Assembly (NCBI GenBank): GCA_965262745.1
Contig: OZ253558.1
Span: forward strand, 1 to 64,000
Length of the DNA: 64,000 nucleotides
From: JAJECS01 sp965262745
GTDB taxonomy: Bacteria > Chloroflexota > UBA11872
Direction: 5' to 3'
This document shows positions 1 to 8,960 of the stretch, in pieces. The first letter of the stretch is position 1. Every line of letters begins with the position of its first letter. A program made the translations under genes and the position numbers. Under the pieces are notes generated by a model. It was not told where the DNA came from, did no database searches, and saw nothing but the letters and a program-made list of their open reading frames with translations.

Positions 1-2
1 TG

Positions 3-707
3 TGGCCGGCCGGGCGTGACAAGTCCGGGTCCACCATTGGCCCATGCCTGATGAACGATGAGGCGCTGGAGGTGCTCTACGGCAGGGACCTGGAGACCTG
101 GCCCACGCTGCCGACGTTCCAGACGCAAACCCTGCGGCTGCCGCAGCAGGGCATCGAGCTGCTGAATGGGCAGGGCACGCGCGGCCTGTACTGCACGCTG
201 CCGAACAGTCCCGCGCCCGGGCCGAACTGGAGCGGCGCGCATTCCGACGGCTCGTCGTACGGCCGGTTCCGTCTCAATTTCGCGGCCTACATTGACGACC
301 TGCCGCCCGCTTCCGGCGGCTTCACGGTGTGGCCGGGCAGCCACACGCGCATCTGGAAGCACCATTGGGAGACGTTTCACGCCGGCGAAACGCACGTTGG
401 CCGGCGCGACGCCCTGCGCAAGCTGGGAGGTCGAGAAACCATGCCCGATCCGGTCGTTGAAGCGGTGAAGTCCGACACCGAGCCGGTTGACACGTACGGC
501 CCGTCCGGATCGGTGGTGCTGTGGCACAACAAGATTCTGCACATCCCCGGTCAGAACACCTCCAACGACGTGATCCGCCAAGCCACGATCTATGGCTTCG
601 TGAAGTCGCCCGAGGGCCTCTCCGACGAGCTGGCCATGACCGACGCCGGCGGCGATATCTGGCGCGATTGGTCGGACGAGGTGCGCGCGATCAAGGCGGC
701 GACCTAG
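3..707 (+). CDS. Phytanoyl-CoA dioxygenase family protein (5' truncated by window edge)
   Basis: Fe(II)/2-oxoglutarate-dependent oxygenase of the PhyH family; substrate unknown. Counting from the first in-window ATG (base 51), the iron-binding HxD is H64-S-D66, the cupin strand GGFTVWPGSHTR follows at 89-100, and the distal His H164 sits in an H-x2-G-x-N-x-S motif with Arg176 to hold 2-oxoglutarate. The frame is open back to base 3 with sensible PhyH-like sequence before that ATG (GPCLMNDEALEVLYG), so the true start is probably outside the window; 218 residues is also short for the family (about 260-300). A second PhyH protein lies at 26835-27644 and is not a close copy. Family assignment is firm, substrate is not inferable. 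Confidence 0.85.
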   Translation, partial: WPAGRDKSGSTIGPCLMNDEALEVLYGRDLETWPTLPTFQTQTLRLPQQGIELLNGQGTRGLYCTLPNSPAPGPNWSGAHSDGSSYGRFRLNFAAYIDDLPPASGGFTVWPGSHTRIWKHHWETFHAGETHVGRRDALRKLGGRETMPDPVVEAVKSDTEPVDTYGPSGSVVLWHNKILHIPGQNTSNDVIRQATIYGFVKSPEGLSDELAMTDAGGDIWRDWSDEVRAIKAAT

Positions 708-762
708 ACCCTCAAGTTCCTACCGAGCCTCAAGACTCGGTGTGACGGTTGTGGGTGGCTCG

Positions 763-1125
763 CTAGCTTAGTTCGTCGAGCCTCGCCAATATCGCAGCAA
801 CGTGCGAGTGGCTCGGCACGCGCTCCGTCGGGTGCAACCACCGAAAACTGATGATCTCGGATCCAATCTCCACCTCGCCGTCCGCCTCAACGAGAAAGAC
901 GTGGTGCATGTTCGTGGAGCTCTCCCACGTGAACCAGAACTCGGCTCGCGTCGCCGTCAGGCCCGTTTCCTCGTGCAGCTCCCGAACAGCCGCCTCCACA
1001 GGCTGCTCCCCCGGCTCGATGCCGCCGCCTGGCATCGAGAACTTCCTGGTCTCGTCGCCGACCAGCAGCACCCTGCCATTTCGGACCAACACCACGGTCG
1101 CCCGCTGGCGGAGACGACGGCTCAT
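763..1125 (-). CDS. Nudix (MutT-like) hydrolase
   Basis: Small 120-residue Nudix hydrolase, which cleaves nucleoside diphosphates linked to another moiety, using Mg2+. The Nudix box G-x5-E-x7-REUxEExGU is complete, starting at the GGGIEPGEQ stretch and running through RELHEETGL. Length and layout match housecleaning MutT/NUDT-like enzymes. It starts at ATG with the sequence MSRRLRQRATVVLV leading directly into the first strand of the fold. It converges on the dioxygenase upstream and is followed, on the same strand, by the DHDPS-like operon, with about 75 bases between. The exact nucleotide substrate cannot be told from sequence. Confidence 0.9.
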   Translation of the reverse strand: MSRRLRQRATVVLVRNGRVLLVGDETRKFSMPGGGIEPGEQPVEAAVRELHEETGLTATRAEFWFTWESSTNMHHVFLVEADGEVEIGSEIISFRWLHPTERVPSHSHVAAILARLDELS

Positions 1126-1200
1126 CTCCCTGCTCCACCCCTTGCTTGAGCCCGAACCCGGTTAGGACGCCCCAGGCTCAACGAACGTCGATGGCTGAAA

Positions 1201-2112
1201 CTACTCGTTGCATCCAGCAGTGCTTGGCACGAGCTGCGCGATGAGGAAATCCGCGTAGGCCATCGAGTCGGCGTCGATGGTGACGGTGGGATTGCGCAAG
1301 GTGGCGTGCTGGAGCAGGCCGCGGGCCACGAGCAGGCGCTTTTCGAGGGCGTTGAAGAACTCCATGTCGGAGAGGCCGAAGGCCAGCCACGGCACGAGCG
1401 GTTCAAACGCCGCGAGGGCTTGCGCGGCCTCGCCGGCGACGGCGAGCCGCCAGGCGTGCACCAGCCGGTCGGTCAGCGCCAGGCCGGGCATGATCCCGAC
1501 GATTCCGGTTGGCACGAGCTCCAGCATGTAGAGCCCGCCCCAGCCTTCGAACACGTCCACGCGGCCGTCGGTGGCCTCGATGATGGCGCGGACCTTGGGG
1601 CCCATGCGCGGCTCTTCGAGCTTGATATAGCGGAAGTTGGGGCAGGCGGCGGCGAGCTTGGCGCAGAATTCGGCGCCGACGGAGCTGCCGCTGGGATTCC
1701 AATCCTGGATGAGCACCGGCGCGGTGACCGCGTCGCAGACGGCGCGTGCGTAGTCGAACTGATCGCCTTCGGTCAGCGGAAACTGGCGGGGCAGGGCGAA
1801 GGACACGACCTCGGCTCCCACCTCGGTATTGTGGCGGGCCAGCGCGGCGGCCCCTTGGGCCGAGCCGTGATTGCATTGCGCCATCACCGGCAGGCGGCCG
1901 GCGGCCTGATCCACGGCGACCTCGACCACGTCGAGCCGTTCTTGATCCGTGAGCTTGTAGAACTCGCTGCCATAGGCCGGCAGGCAGATGGCTGCGGCCT
2001 CCGCGTCCACCGCAAAATCGACCAGACGGCGCAGGGCCGCTGTGTCGATGTCTTCGCTGCCAGGAACGAACGGCGTCGGAACGATTGGAACGACGCCCGA
2101 TATCGGTTTCAT
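1201..2112 (-). CDS. Dihydrodipicolinate synthase (DapA) family aldolase/lyase
   Basis: Class I TIM-barrel aldolase of the DHDPS/N-acetylneuraminate lyase superfamily. The N-terminal GVVPIVPTPF strand is typical, and the Schiff-base lysine is K164 in the YIKLEEP motif (numbering from the chosen ATG). An upstream in-frame ATG at 2142 exists, but the 2112 start gives the normal family N-terminus and leaves about 45 bases after the small zinc protein gene. It is the last gene of a minus-strand series hyuA-hyuB-zinc protein-this gene, so it may process a keto-acid product of an amide or lactam pathway; that role is inference. True lysine-biosynthetic DapA is unlikely because of the context and the divergent active-site loop. 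Confidence 0.8.
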   Translation of the reverse strand: MKPISGVVPIVPTPFVPGSEDIDTAALRRLVDFAVDAEAAAICLPAYGSEFYKLTDQERLDVVEVAVDQAAGRLPVMAQCNHGSAQGAAALARHNTEVGAEVVSFALPRQFPLTEGDQFDYARAVCDAVTAPVLIQDWNPSGSSVGAEFCAKLAAACPNFRYIKLEEPRMGPKVRAIIEATDGRVDVFEGWGGLYMLELVPTGIVGIMPGLALTDRLVHAWRLAVAGEAAQALAAFEPLVPWLAFGLSDMEFFNALEKRLLVARGLLQHATLRNPTVTIDADSMAYADFLIAQLVPSTAGCNE

Positions 2113-2157
2113 GGCTGTGCGGTTCCGATCGATGTGCGGCAAGCGGTGGCCGGCACG

Positions 2158-2352
2158 CTAGCTATGCCCGGCGTCCTGACTGGCCGCCTTCGGTCCATAG
2201 CGCGGATACCAATAGGTGGTGTAGATCCGAAAGCACTTGTCGCTGCACACGATGACCGGCTGGCCCTCGTGATGTTTCACGAGTTCCTGCACCGGGATCA
2301 GGATGCCGCAGCTCTGGCAGCGCGGCATCTCGTCAACTTCACGTTGCGGCAT
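2158..2352 (-). CDS. Small TRASH-like zinc-binding protein, candidate third subunit of the hydantoinase-type enzyme
   Basis: A 64-residue protein with two cysteine pairs, C-x2-C (CQSC) and C-x3-C (CSDKC) followed by FRIYTTYWYPRYG, a spacing that looks like a TRASH/YHS-type treble-clef zinc site. The start at 2352 is favoured because GAGGAG lies about seven bases upstream and the ATG overlaps the hyuB stop by 14 bases, which implies translational coupling. Small cysteine-rich subunits are known in acetone and acetophenone carboxylases, whose large subunits are HyuA/HyuB relatives, so a structural or metal-delivery role here is plausible. The family itself is not one I can name with certainty. 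Confidence 0.65.
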   Translation of the reverse strand: MPQREVDEMPRCQSCGILIPVQELVKHHEGQPVIVCSDKCFRIYTTYWYPRYGPKAASQDAGHS

Positions 2353-4141
2353 GAGCCATCTCCTCTCGCTTGCGGCGCGTGGCCGACCCATCGATCATGC
2401 CGGCTTCATCCAGGACGACGCCGTAGGTCTGCTCCGCCGCCGGCGCATCGAGCAGCTCGTCGGCCACATCCTGGCGCACAAGCTCAGGCTCCCGCTGGTG
2501 CGGCGCACCGTATCCGCCTCCGCCGGGCGTGCAGAGCATGATCAGGTCGCCTTCTTCAAGCTCGATGTTCGAGAACTTGCCCGCCGACACGCGGTCGTAG
2601 AGTTCCCTGGCCGAGAGCCATTCGTCCGCGCCGGCCGGCTTGAACAGCAGCGCCGCGTTGCCGGCCGGCTCGCCGCCTTTGAGGCCCCAGGGCTTGAACC
2701 ATGTGCGGTTCACGTGCGCGCTAATCGTGATCGGCGCCTGGCAGCGCCATATGCGCCGCACGCCAAAGCCGCCGCGGTGGGTGCCCGCCCCCGTGCTCTC
2801 GGGGATGATGCTGTACTCCTCGATGCGCACCGGATAGCGGATCTCGAGCACTTCGATGGGCGAGTTCAGGCAGTTGCCATTCTTCGTCACCATGGCGTCG
2901 TTGCCGTCGGCGTCGGTGCGGCCGCCGCAGCCCATGCCCTCAATGTGCAGTAGGACGAACGGTTCTCCGGTGTCGACATTCCTGCCGTAGATGCCGAGCA
3001 GGCCGCTCGTGCCGCCGTCGCAGGCTTGGCTGCGGTCGCTCATCTGCGAGAAGGCGGCGAAGAGCACGTCCATGGTGTTCGGATAGGTATCGGAGTTGCC
3101 GCCCACGCACGAACCGGGGTAGTTCACGTTCACCACCGTGCCCGGCGGCGCCACGATGGCGATGGGCCGGTAGGCGCCGTGGTTCCAGGGGATGGCGACG
3201 TCAATCATGTGGAAGATCGTGGCGTAGGTCGCCGACGCCGTCGTGCCGAATGACTGATTGATCGCGCCGGCGGACTGGGGATCGGACCCCGTGTAGTCAA
3301 CCACGATCTCGTCCCCGCGCACGATGACCTCCGCCGCGAATCGGTAGGGCTTGTCAGCCAGGACGCCGTCGTCCTCGATGATTCCTTCCGCCGAATAGGC
3401 GCCGTCGGGCATGCGCGCGATCGCTTGCCGCATCATCACCTCGGAGACGTCCTTGATCTGGTCTGCCAGCCGATTGAACCGGTCGACGCTCAAGCGGTCG
3501 ATCAACTCGACGATGCGGCGCTCTGCCAGATAGGTCGAGCCCACCATCGCCATCAGATCACCGCGCGACACCTTCGGCGTGCGCACGTTGGACGTGATGA
3601 TCGCGAAGATGTCTTCCACCGGCTGATCGTCGCGGTAGATCTTGATCGGCGGCAGCCGCAGCCCTTCCTGAAAGATGTTGCGCGTGTCGCCGAAGGCCGC
3701 CGGCACCATGCCGCCGATGTCGGTCATGTGCGCGATGTTGGCCGCGTAGGCCACCACCTCATCCTTGTAGAAGCAGGGTTTCAACGTCATGAACTCGGGC
3801 AGGTGACAGCCGCCGCGGTAGGGATCGTTGTGCAGGATCACGTCGCCCGGATGCATGTTTTCCGGGCCGACCTCTTTGATGGCCCACTCGACCGTGTGAA
3901 CGATGGCGCCGATGTGGGCCGGGCAGAAATCGCCCTGGGCGATCATTTGGCCATCGGCGTCAAAAACGACGCAGGAGAAGTCCCGCGCCTCGTTGAACAT
4001 GGTGGAGTAGGAGGTGCGTAGCATGGCCACGCCCATCTCCTCGCACGTGCCGATCAGGTAGTTGCGCGTGACCTCGAGTTGCACCGGGTCGTCGATCTTC
4101 AGGTCGGCGACGCTGCGTTTGGCGGATGGGTCGTGCACCAT
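2339..4141 (-). CDS. hyuB: Hydantoinase B / oxoprolinase family subunit
   Basis: About 600 residues, the usual size of HyuB, the partner of HyuA in ATP-dependent opening of cyclic amides (N-methylhydantoin, 5-oxoproline) or in carboxylases of the acetone/acetophenone type. The N-terminal part has the family signature NEARDFSCVVFDADGQM and HIGAIVHTVEW, followed by GDVILHNDPYRGG, and the C-terminal part has the RGGFGVRRIW region. The ATG at 4141 lies one base after the hyuA stop, with GGAG a few bases before it; a longer start at 4171 would overlap hyuA and lacks that site. Substrate cannot be decided between a hydantoin-like ring and a ketone carboxylation. Confidence 0.9.
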   Translation of the reverse strand: MVHDPSAKRSVADLKIDDPVQLEVTRNYLIGTCEEMGVAMLRTSYSTMFNEARDFSCVVFDADGQMIAQGDFCPAHIGAIVHTVEWAIKEVGPENMHPGDVILHNDPYRGGCHLPEFMTLKPCFYKDEVVAYAANIAHMTDIGGMVPAAFGDTRNIFQEGLRLPPIKIYRDDQPVEDIFAIITSNVRTPKVSRGDLMAMVGSTYLAERRIVELIDRLSVDRFNRLADQIKDVSEVMMRQAIARMPDGAYSAEGIIEDDGVLADKPYRFAAEVIVRGDEIVVDYTGSDPQSAGAINQSFGTTASATYATIFHMIDVAIPWNHGAYRPIAIVAPPGTVVNVNYPGSCVGGNSDTYPNTMDVLFAAFSQMSDRSQACDGGTSGLLGIYGRNVDTGEPFVLLHIEGMGCGGRTDADGNDAMVTKNGNCLNSPIEVLEIRYPVRIEEYSIIPESTGAGTHRGGFGVRRIWRCQAPITISAHVNRTWFKPWGLKGGEPAGNAALLFKPAGADEWLSARELYDRVSAGKFSNIELEEGDLIMLCTPGGGGYGAPHQREPELVRQDVADELLDAPAAEQTYGVVLDEAGMIDGSATRRKREEMAHAAT

Positions 4142-4142
4142 C

Positions 4143-6167
4143 TCACTCCACCTCCAGGATGATGCTGCCATACGGCTCGACCCGCGCCGACCAGTCCGGC
4201 GGAAGGATCGCCGTGGCGTCGTCTTCGACGATCACCGCTGGACCCTCGAAGGTGTTGCCCGCGCGCAGGTCGTCGCGGTGATAAAAGGGTGTGGGCAAAA
4301 AGCCGTCCGCCTCGGTGAAGTACACGTCGCCTACCTTCACGGGCGCCGGCATGGGCCCGGCGGGAACGTCGGGTAACGCGATCTCGCGGCGCCGGGCGAT
4401 GGCCGTCAGGCGCAGGTTCACGATTTCGAACGCCGACTCCGGAAAGCTCCAGCCGAACTGACGGTCGTGCTCGGCGTCGAAGGCTTGACGGGCGGCGGCG
4501 ATGTCCTCGGAGGTTATCGAGCCGCCGGCGAAGGGCACTTCGAGCTCCCAGTTCTGCCCGTAGTACCGGAGATCGAGGCTGCGCTGGACGGCGGGGGGAT
4601 CGCCGAATCCCTCGCGTGCGAAGTCGTCGCGCGCGCGCTGCTCCAGATCGTCAAAGTCGCTCTGCATGGCCTGCACGTCGATGTTCTCGGAATACGTGAT
4701 GCGCGTCTGCATGTAGTCGAACCGCGTGTCGGCCATAAGCGCGCCCAGGGCGCTGAACGCGCCGGGAAACGGCGGCACCACGACGCGGCGCATGCCCAAA
4801 TGGTCCGCCAGGTAGGCCCCATGCAACGGACCCGCGCCGCCAAAGGCCACGAGGGTGAACTCGCGCGGGTCGATGCCTTGATCGATGGTGAGCAAGCGCA
4901 TCGTCTCGGCCATGTTGCTGTTCATGATCTCGAGGATGCCGGCCGCGGCGCGCTCCGCCGTGAAGCCTAGCTGCGCGCCAAGGCGTTCAACGGCTTGCCG
5001 GGCGGCTTCGGGCACCAGCGCCACGTCGCCGCCAAGCTTGAACGCGGGGTCCAGCCGGCCCAGCACCACGTTGGCGTCGGTTGATGTCGGCTCGGTGCCG
5101 CCGCGGCCGTAGCTCGCCGGCCCGGGATCGGCACCCGCGCTCTGCGGGCCGACTTTGAGCAGCCCGGCCGCGTCGAGCCACGCGATGCTGCCGCCGCCGG
5201 CGCCGATGGAGCGGATGTCGAGCATGGGCGTGGCGATGGGGACGCCGAATTCCAGCTCGGTGGTCGTGGTCTGCGCGGCCCGCCCGTTGGCGACCAGGCA
5301 CGCATCGAAGCTGGTGCCACCGATGTCGGCGGTCATCAGGGGGTCGAGCCCGAGGGTTTGCCCCAACTGCAAGCTGCCGATCACGCCGCCGGCCGGCCCG
5401 CTTTGGATCATGGTCACGGGCTGGGCCTTGGCCGTGGCGGTCGCCATCACGCCGCCGTTGCTGCGCATGATCAGCAGACCGCGCGCGCCGCGGCGGTGGA
5501 GCTCGTCTTCGAGCGACGTGAGGTATTCGTCGATGCGTGGCTTGAGGAAGGCGTCAATGACCGTCGTGCTCGTGCGTTCGTACTCGCGCCACTGGGGAAA
5601 CACGTCCGAGCTGATCGAGACGTAGGCCTCGGGGTAGAGCGCGTGCACGATCTCCCGCGTGCGGCGCTCATGCTCCGGGTTGAGGAACGAGAAGAGGTAG
5701 CTGACGGCGATGGCCTTGACCTCGGCCGCGCGCAAGCGCTCAACCGCGGCGACGACATCCTCTTCCTCGAGCGCTTGCACGACCTCGCCGTGCGCGCCGA
5801 CCCGCTCGCGAACCTCCAGACTGAGCGCCCGTTCCACCAAGTGGCGCGGCTTGCGCCAGTGCAGATCGAACGACTCCGGGCGCACGATGCGCTGAATGCG
5901 CAGCACGTCCCGAAAGCCCTGTGTGGTGATGAGGCCGATGCGCGGCCCGCGGCGCTCGATGAGCATGTTGGTGCCAACGGTGGTGCCATGCACGAAGTAC
6001 TCGATGGCTGCCGGGTCGATCTCGGCCTTGGCAAGGGCGTCGAAGATGCCGGTCGAGGGCGAGGCGGGCGTCGTGAGCGACTTCGCGACTTGCAACCCGG
6101 TGTCGCCATCGGTGGCGATCAGGTCGGTGAACGTGCCGCCCATATCGACCGCGACGTTATGTGGCAC
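4143..6167 (-). CDS. hyuA: Hydantoinase A / oxoprolinase family subunit
   Basis: A 674-residue HyuA-type ATPase of the sugar kinase/Hsp70 actin-like fold. The first phosphate-binding loop DMGGTFTD is at residues 8-15, HGTTVGTNMLIER follows near 60-72, the second ADIGGTSFD loop is in the middle, and FGGAGPLHG lies in the C-terminal half. It phosphorylates or activates the amide or carboxylate substrate for HyuB. It begins the operon hyuA-hyuB-zinc protein-DHDPS-like; the permease gene lies 293 bases upstream on the same strand. I saw no riboswitch or clear operator in that gap. Confidence 0.92.
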   Translation of the reverse strand: MPHNVAVDMGGTFTDLIATDGDTGLQVAKSLTTPASPSTGIFDALAKAEIDPAAIEYFVHGTTVGTNMLIERRGPRIGLITTQGFRDVLRIQRIVRPESFDLHWRKPRHLVERALSLEVRERVGAHGEVVQALEEEDVVAAVERLRAAEVKAIAVSYLFSFLNPEHERRTREIVHALYPEAYVSISSDVFPQWREYERTSTTVIDAFLKPRIDEYLTSLEDELHRRGARGLLIMRSNGGVMATATAKAQPVTMIQSGPAGGVIGSLQLGQTLGLDPLMTADIGGTSFDACLVANGRAAQTTTTELEFGVPIATPMLDIRSIGAGGGSIAWLDAAGLLKVGPQSAGADPGPASYGRGGTEPTSTDANVVLGRLDPAFKLGGDVALVPEAARQAVERLGAQLGFTAERAAAGILEIMNSNMAETMRLLTIDQGIDPREFTLVAFGGAGPLHGAYLADHLGMRRVVVPPFPGAFSALGALMADTRFDYMQTRITYSENIDVQAMQSDFDDLEQRARDDFAREGFGDPPAVQRSLDLRYYGQNWELEVPFAGGSITSEDIAAARQAFDAEHDRQFGWSFPESAFEIVNLRLTAIARRREIALPDVPAGPMPAPVKVGDVYFTEADGFLPTPFYHRDDLRAGNTFEGPAVIVEDDATAILPPDWSARVEPYGSIILEVE

Positions 6168-6460
6168 TCATACGCTCCAATTCAATTCGGCCAGGGGCTT
6201 GTGCGCGCTGGCCGGCGCTTCGACCGCGGCGCTGGCGACCCGATTATGCAGGCCGCGCTGCCGGCGCGTCATCGGAACGCGCCAGCCTAGAGGATGTGGG
6301 GAATTCTGAAAACTCCCGACCTGCGGCTGGCGCGGCGCGACTGGCGACTGCCGGCGTCCATCCGGCTGGCAAACCGGCTGCACGCCGTTCAGCCGCTGAA
6401 GGCAGGTTTGTAGGGTTGGTGATGCGGCTGCGACCAAGTGTTGAGGGGCTGCGCAGTGGC

Positions 6461-7411
6461 TCACGCGAGCCGCACGCGCGGGTCGATATAGGTGTAGAGC
6501 ACGTCGACGAGGAGGTTCGCGATGACATAGATCGATGCCGCCAGCATCACGAGCGCCTGCACCACGGTGTAGTCGCGCGTGAGGATGGCTTTGACCAGCG
6601 TGAAGCCGATGCCCTGCCGGCTAAACACCACTTCGATGACCACCGCGCCGATCAACAGGCTGCCGAACTGCAAGCCCACGATGGTCACCACTGGAATCAG
6701 CGCGTTCTTGAGTGCGTGGCGCCAGACGACGAGGCTCTCGCGCACGCCCTTCGAGCGCGCGGTGCGGATGTAGTCGCGGCTCATCACGTCCAGCATCGAT
6801 GAGCGCGTGAGCCGCGCCACGATCGCCGCGCCGGCGAGCCCCAGCGCGATGGCGGGCATGATCAACTCCTTGCCGTTGCCGTTGGCGATGGCCGGCAGGA
6901 AATTGTTCATGTTGATGCTGAACAGATAGATGAGCAGCAGCCCGACCAGGAAATTCGGTACGGAAACGCCCACTACCGCGATGAACTGGCTCAGGTAGTC
7001 GACCCAGGTGTGATGGCGCATGGCCGACACCACGCCGGCCACCAGCCCGATGATGAGCGTGACCCCCATGCCGGCCAGCGTAAGCAGCAGCGTTGAGGGG
7101 AATTGCTCCGCGATCAAGTCCGTAACGGGCTGTTTGGTGCGGAACGATCGACCAAGGTCCAGCCGCATCACGTCCCAGACGTAGTAGCCGAACTGCACCG
7201 GAATGGGCTTGTCGAGGTGTAGTTTCGCCTTCGCTTGCTCAAGGGCCTCGATCGAAACGGAGGTGTTGGACGTGCCGCCGGCGTCGCTGCTGTAGTAGAA
7301 GACCGTGACGGGATCGCCAGGGATCAGGCGCAGGAGGACGAACACCAACAGCAGAACGCCCAGTACAACTGGGATAGCGGCGAGCAACCGCCGGACGATA
7401 TATCGTCCCAT
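6461..7411 (-). CDS. ABC transporter permease, DppB/OppB type
   Basis: A 316-residue inner-membrane permease of the peptide/nickel/opine importer family. It opens with the standard RRLLAAIPVVLGVLLLVF first helix and has a periplasmic loop, five further hydrophobic segments and the cytoplasmic EAA-type loop (ARSKGVRESLVVWRHALKNA). The partner DppC-type permease is not adjacent but at 15479-16447, and the binding-protein gene that should lie just upstream survives only as a fragment at about 7555-7697. No ATPase gene is in the window. It may serve uptake for the hyuAB operon downstream, which is inference from position. Confidence 0.9.
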   Translation of the reverse strand: MGRYIVRRLLAAIPVVLGVLLLVFVLLRLIPGDPVTVFYYSSDAGGTSNTSVSIEALEQAKAKLHLDKPIPVQFGYYVWDVMRLDLGRSFRTKQPVTDLIAEQFPSTLLLTLAGMGVTLIIGLVAGVVSAMRHHTWVDYLSQFIAVVGVSVPNFLVGLLLIYLFSINMNNFLPAIANGNGKELIMPAIALGLAGAAIVARLTRSSMLDVMSRDYIRTARSKGVRESLVVWRHALKNALIPVVTIVGLQFGSLLIGAVVIEVVFSRQGIGFTLVKAILTRDYTVVQALVMLAASIYVIANLLVDVLYTYIDPRVRLA

Positions 7412-7554
7412 CCTGCGCCTGGCCCTAGCTCACCGTGCGAACGGCTTTAAGGGGCTCCTCGCGCGTGGATGAGCCTTTCCACACTTCGTGTCGCATATGT
7501 CGTGGGTCCATCTGATGCCCGAGAGGAACGAATCTGAGACGCCGTCCCCGCGAC

Positions 7555-7697
7555 CGGTGTAACCAGCATGATCGAGGGGGCTCGTTCGCCTTGCCGACAC
7601 CTCAAGCGTAGATACCCTCGGCGGCGGCAGTGTAGCCGATGGCTCTTTGGTGAGGACGTTGCCGGCGATGCGCGGGATGCCGCATGGCGTCACCGCG
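7555..7697 (-). pseudogene. Remnant of an SBP_bac_5 solute-binding protein gene
   Basis: About 140 bases read on the minus strand align with the middle of the two intact binding-protein genes in this window. The motif GIPRIAGNVLT is preserved, then after a frame change VGKANE-like and DHAGYTGRGDG stretches correspond to VGKAN and DDAGYARGEDG of the intact proteins. There is an in-frame TGA just before the VGKAN match in the restored frame. The scrap lies directly upstream of the DppB-type permease, where a binding-protein gene is expected, so the permease appears to have lost its own receptor by deletion and decay. Confidence 0.75.
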
Positions 7698-7769
7698 TCC
7701 CCGGGGACGAGCTCGCGGATTCGCTCTTGTGGGACACTGCGCGCGGCCTGAGAAAGGTGCCCTCACGCG

Positions 7770-8930
7770 TTGAAGATCACCCGCGTCGAAGTCAAATCGC
7801 TCGAGCTTCCCGCTCGCGATCCCCACGCAGGTCGGCGGCGCCCCGGCTGGCTCGAGCAGGGCCCCATCGCCAACCCGCTGTCGCGCTACTGGTCTGCCTC
7901 GTCCAACATGCTGAGCTGGGTCCCGGAGTGGCCGGACTTCCTCGTCGTGGTGACGGCCGAGGACGGCACACAGGGGGTGGGCCCCGGCAGGTACGGACGG
8001 CCCGTGGCCGCCGTCATCCGGGAATATCTCGGGCCGCGGGTCATCGGTGAGCCCGCGCTTGCGACCGAGCGGCTGTACGACATGCTGGTCCGGCTGTGCG
8101 CACCCTTCGGCGCCACCGGCCTTGCGTCGTATGCCATCAGCGGAGTTGACCTGGCGCTGTGGGATCTGAAGGGCAAGGTGCTGGGGAAGCCCGTCTATCA
8201 GTTGATCGGCGGTCCGGCCCGAGACTTCGTGGAGTGCTACGCCACTTGCGGCGACGCGGACTGGGCCAAGGAGCTCGGCTTCACCGCGGTGAAGGTGCCC
8301 TGCCGATTCGGCCCCATCCATGGACGGGGCGGCTTGCAGCGCAATTTCGACAGCGTGGCGGCGGCTCGCGAGTGCCTGGGCGATGTCGCGGACCTCATGC
8401 TCGACTGCTGGATGGCGCTCGACGTGGACTACGGCGTGCGTCTGGCAGAATCGTTGCGGCCGCTCGGCCTCGCGTGGATCGAAGAGATGCTCCGCCCGGA
8501 GGACTTTGATGGCTACGCGCAGCTGCGGACCCGGCTGCCCTGGCAGAAGCTCGCCACTGGTGAGCACTGGTACACGCCGTTTCCCTTCCAACATGCGGCG
8601 TCGCACCGCCTGGTGGACATTCTGCAGCCGGATATTGCGTGGGTGGGCGGATTGACGCCCCTGCTCAAGATTTGCGCCATCGCGGACGCGGCGGGCCTGG
8701 CCGTCATTCCTCACGGCGGAGCCACGACTCCGTATGGACAACACGCCGTCTTCGCGCTCCCGGCGATCCCGCTTGGCGAGTGGTATATCGCCACGGCGCC
8801 GGGTGTTCCGCTGGAGAACGGCTCTCTGTTGCCGGGTACGGCCGTGCCCAGGAACGGCCGGCTGCGACCGTCCGATGCGCCCGGCTTCGGGGTGGAGATC
8901 AATGCCGCCAAGATGCCGGCGTTCCTCTAA
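7770..8930 (+). CDS. Enolase-superfamily dehydratase, L-rhamnonate dehydratase-like
   Basis: A 386-residue mandelate racemase/muconate lactonizing enzyme family member. Features recalled from L-rhamnonate dehydratase are visible in order: NPLSRYW near the N-terminus, ISGVDLALWDLKGK, GFTAVKVPCRFGP with the second-strand lysine region, LMLDCWMALD (first metal ligand Asp), WIEEML (Glu), GEHWYTPF (Glu/His) and the PHGGATTPYGQH segment with the catalytic His. It would dehydrate an aldonate to a 2-keto-3-deoxy acid. TTG is the start, with AAAGGTG about 12 bases upstream. The aldo/keto reductase follows after 30 bases, suggesting one sugar-acid pathway. The precise sugar acid is not proven. Confidence 0.85.
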   Translation: MKITRVEVKSLELPARDPHAGRRRPGWLEQGPIANPLSRYWSASSNMLSWVPEWPDFLVVVTAEDGTQGVGPGRYGRPVAAVIREYLGPRVIGEPALATERLYDMLVRLCAPFGATGLASYAISGVDLALWDLKGKVLGKPVYQLIGGPARDFVECYATCGDADWAKELGFTAVKVPCRFGPIHGRGGLQRNFDSVAAARECLGDVADLMLDCWMALDVDYGVRLAESLRPLGLAWIEEMLRPEDFDGYAQLRTRLPWQKLATGEHWYTPFPFQHAASHRLVDILQPDIAWVGGLTPLLKICAIADAAGLAVIPHGGATTPYGQHAVFALPAIPLGEWYIATAPGVPLENGSLLPGTAVPRNGRLRPSDAPGFGVEINAAKMPAFL

Positions 8931-8960
8931 AGGCGGCGCTCCGGCGCCGCGAGCCGGCTG

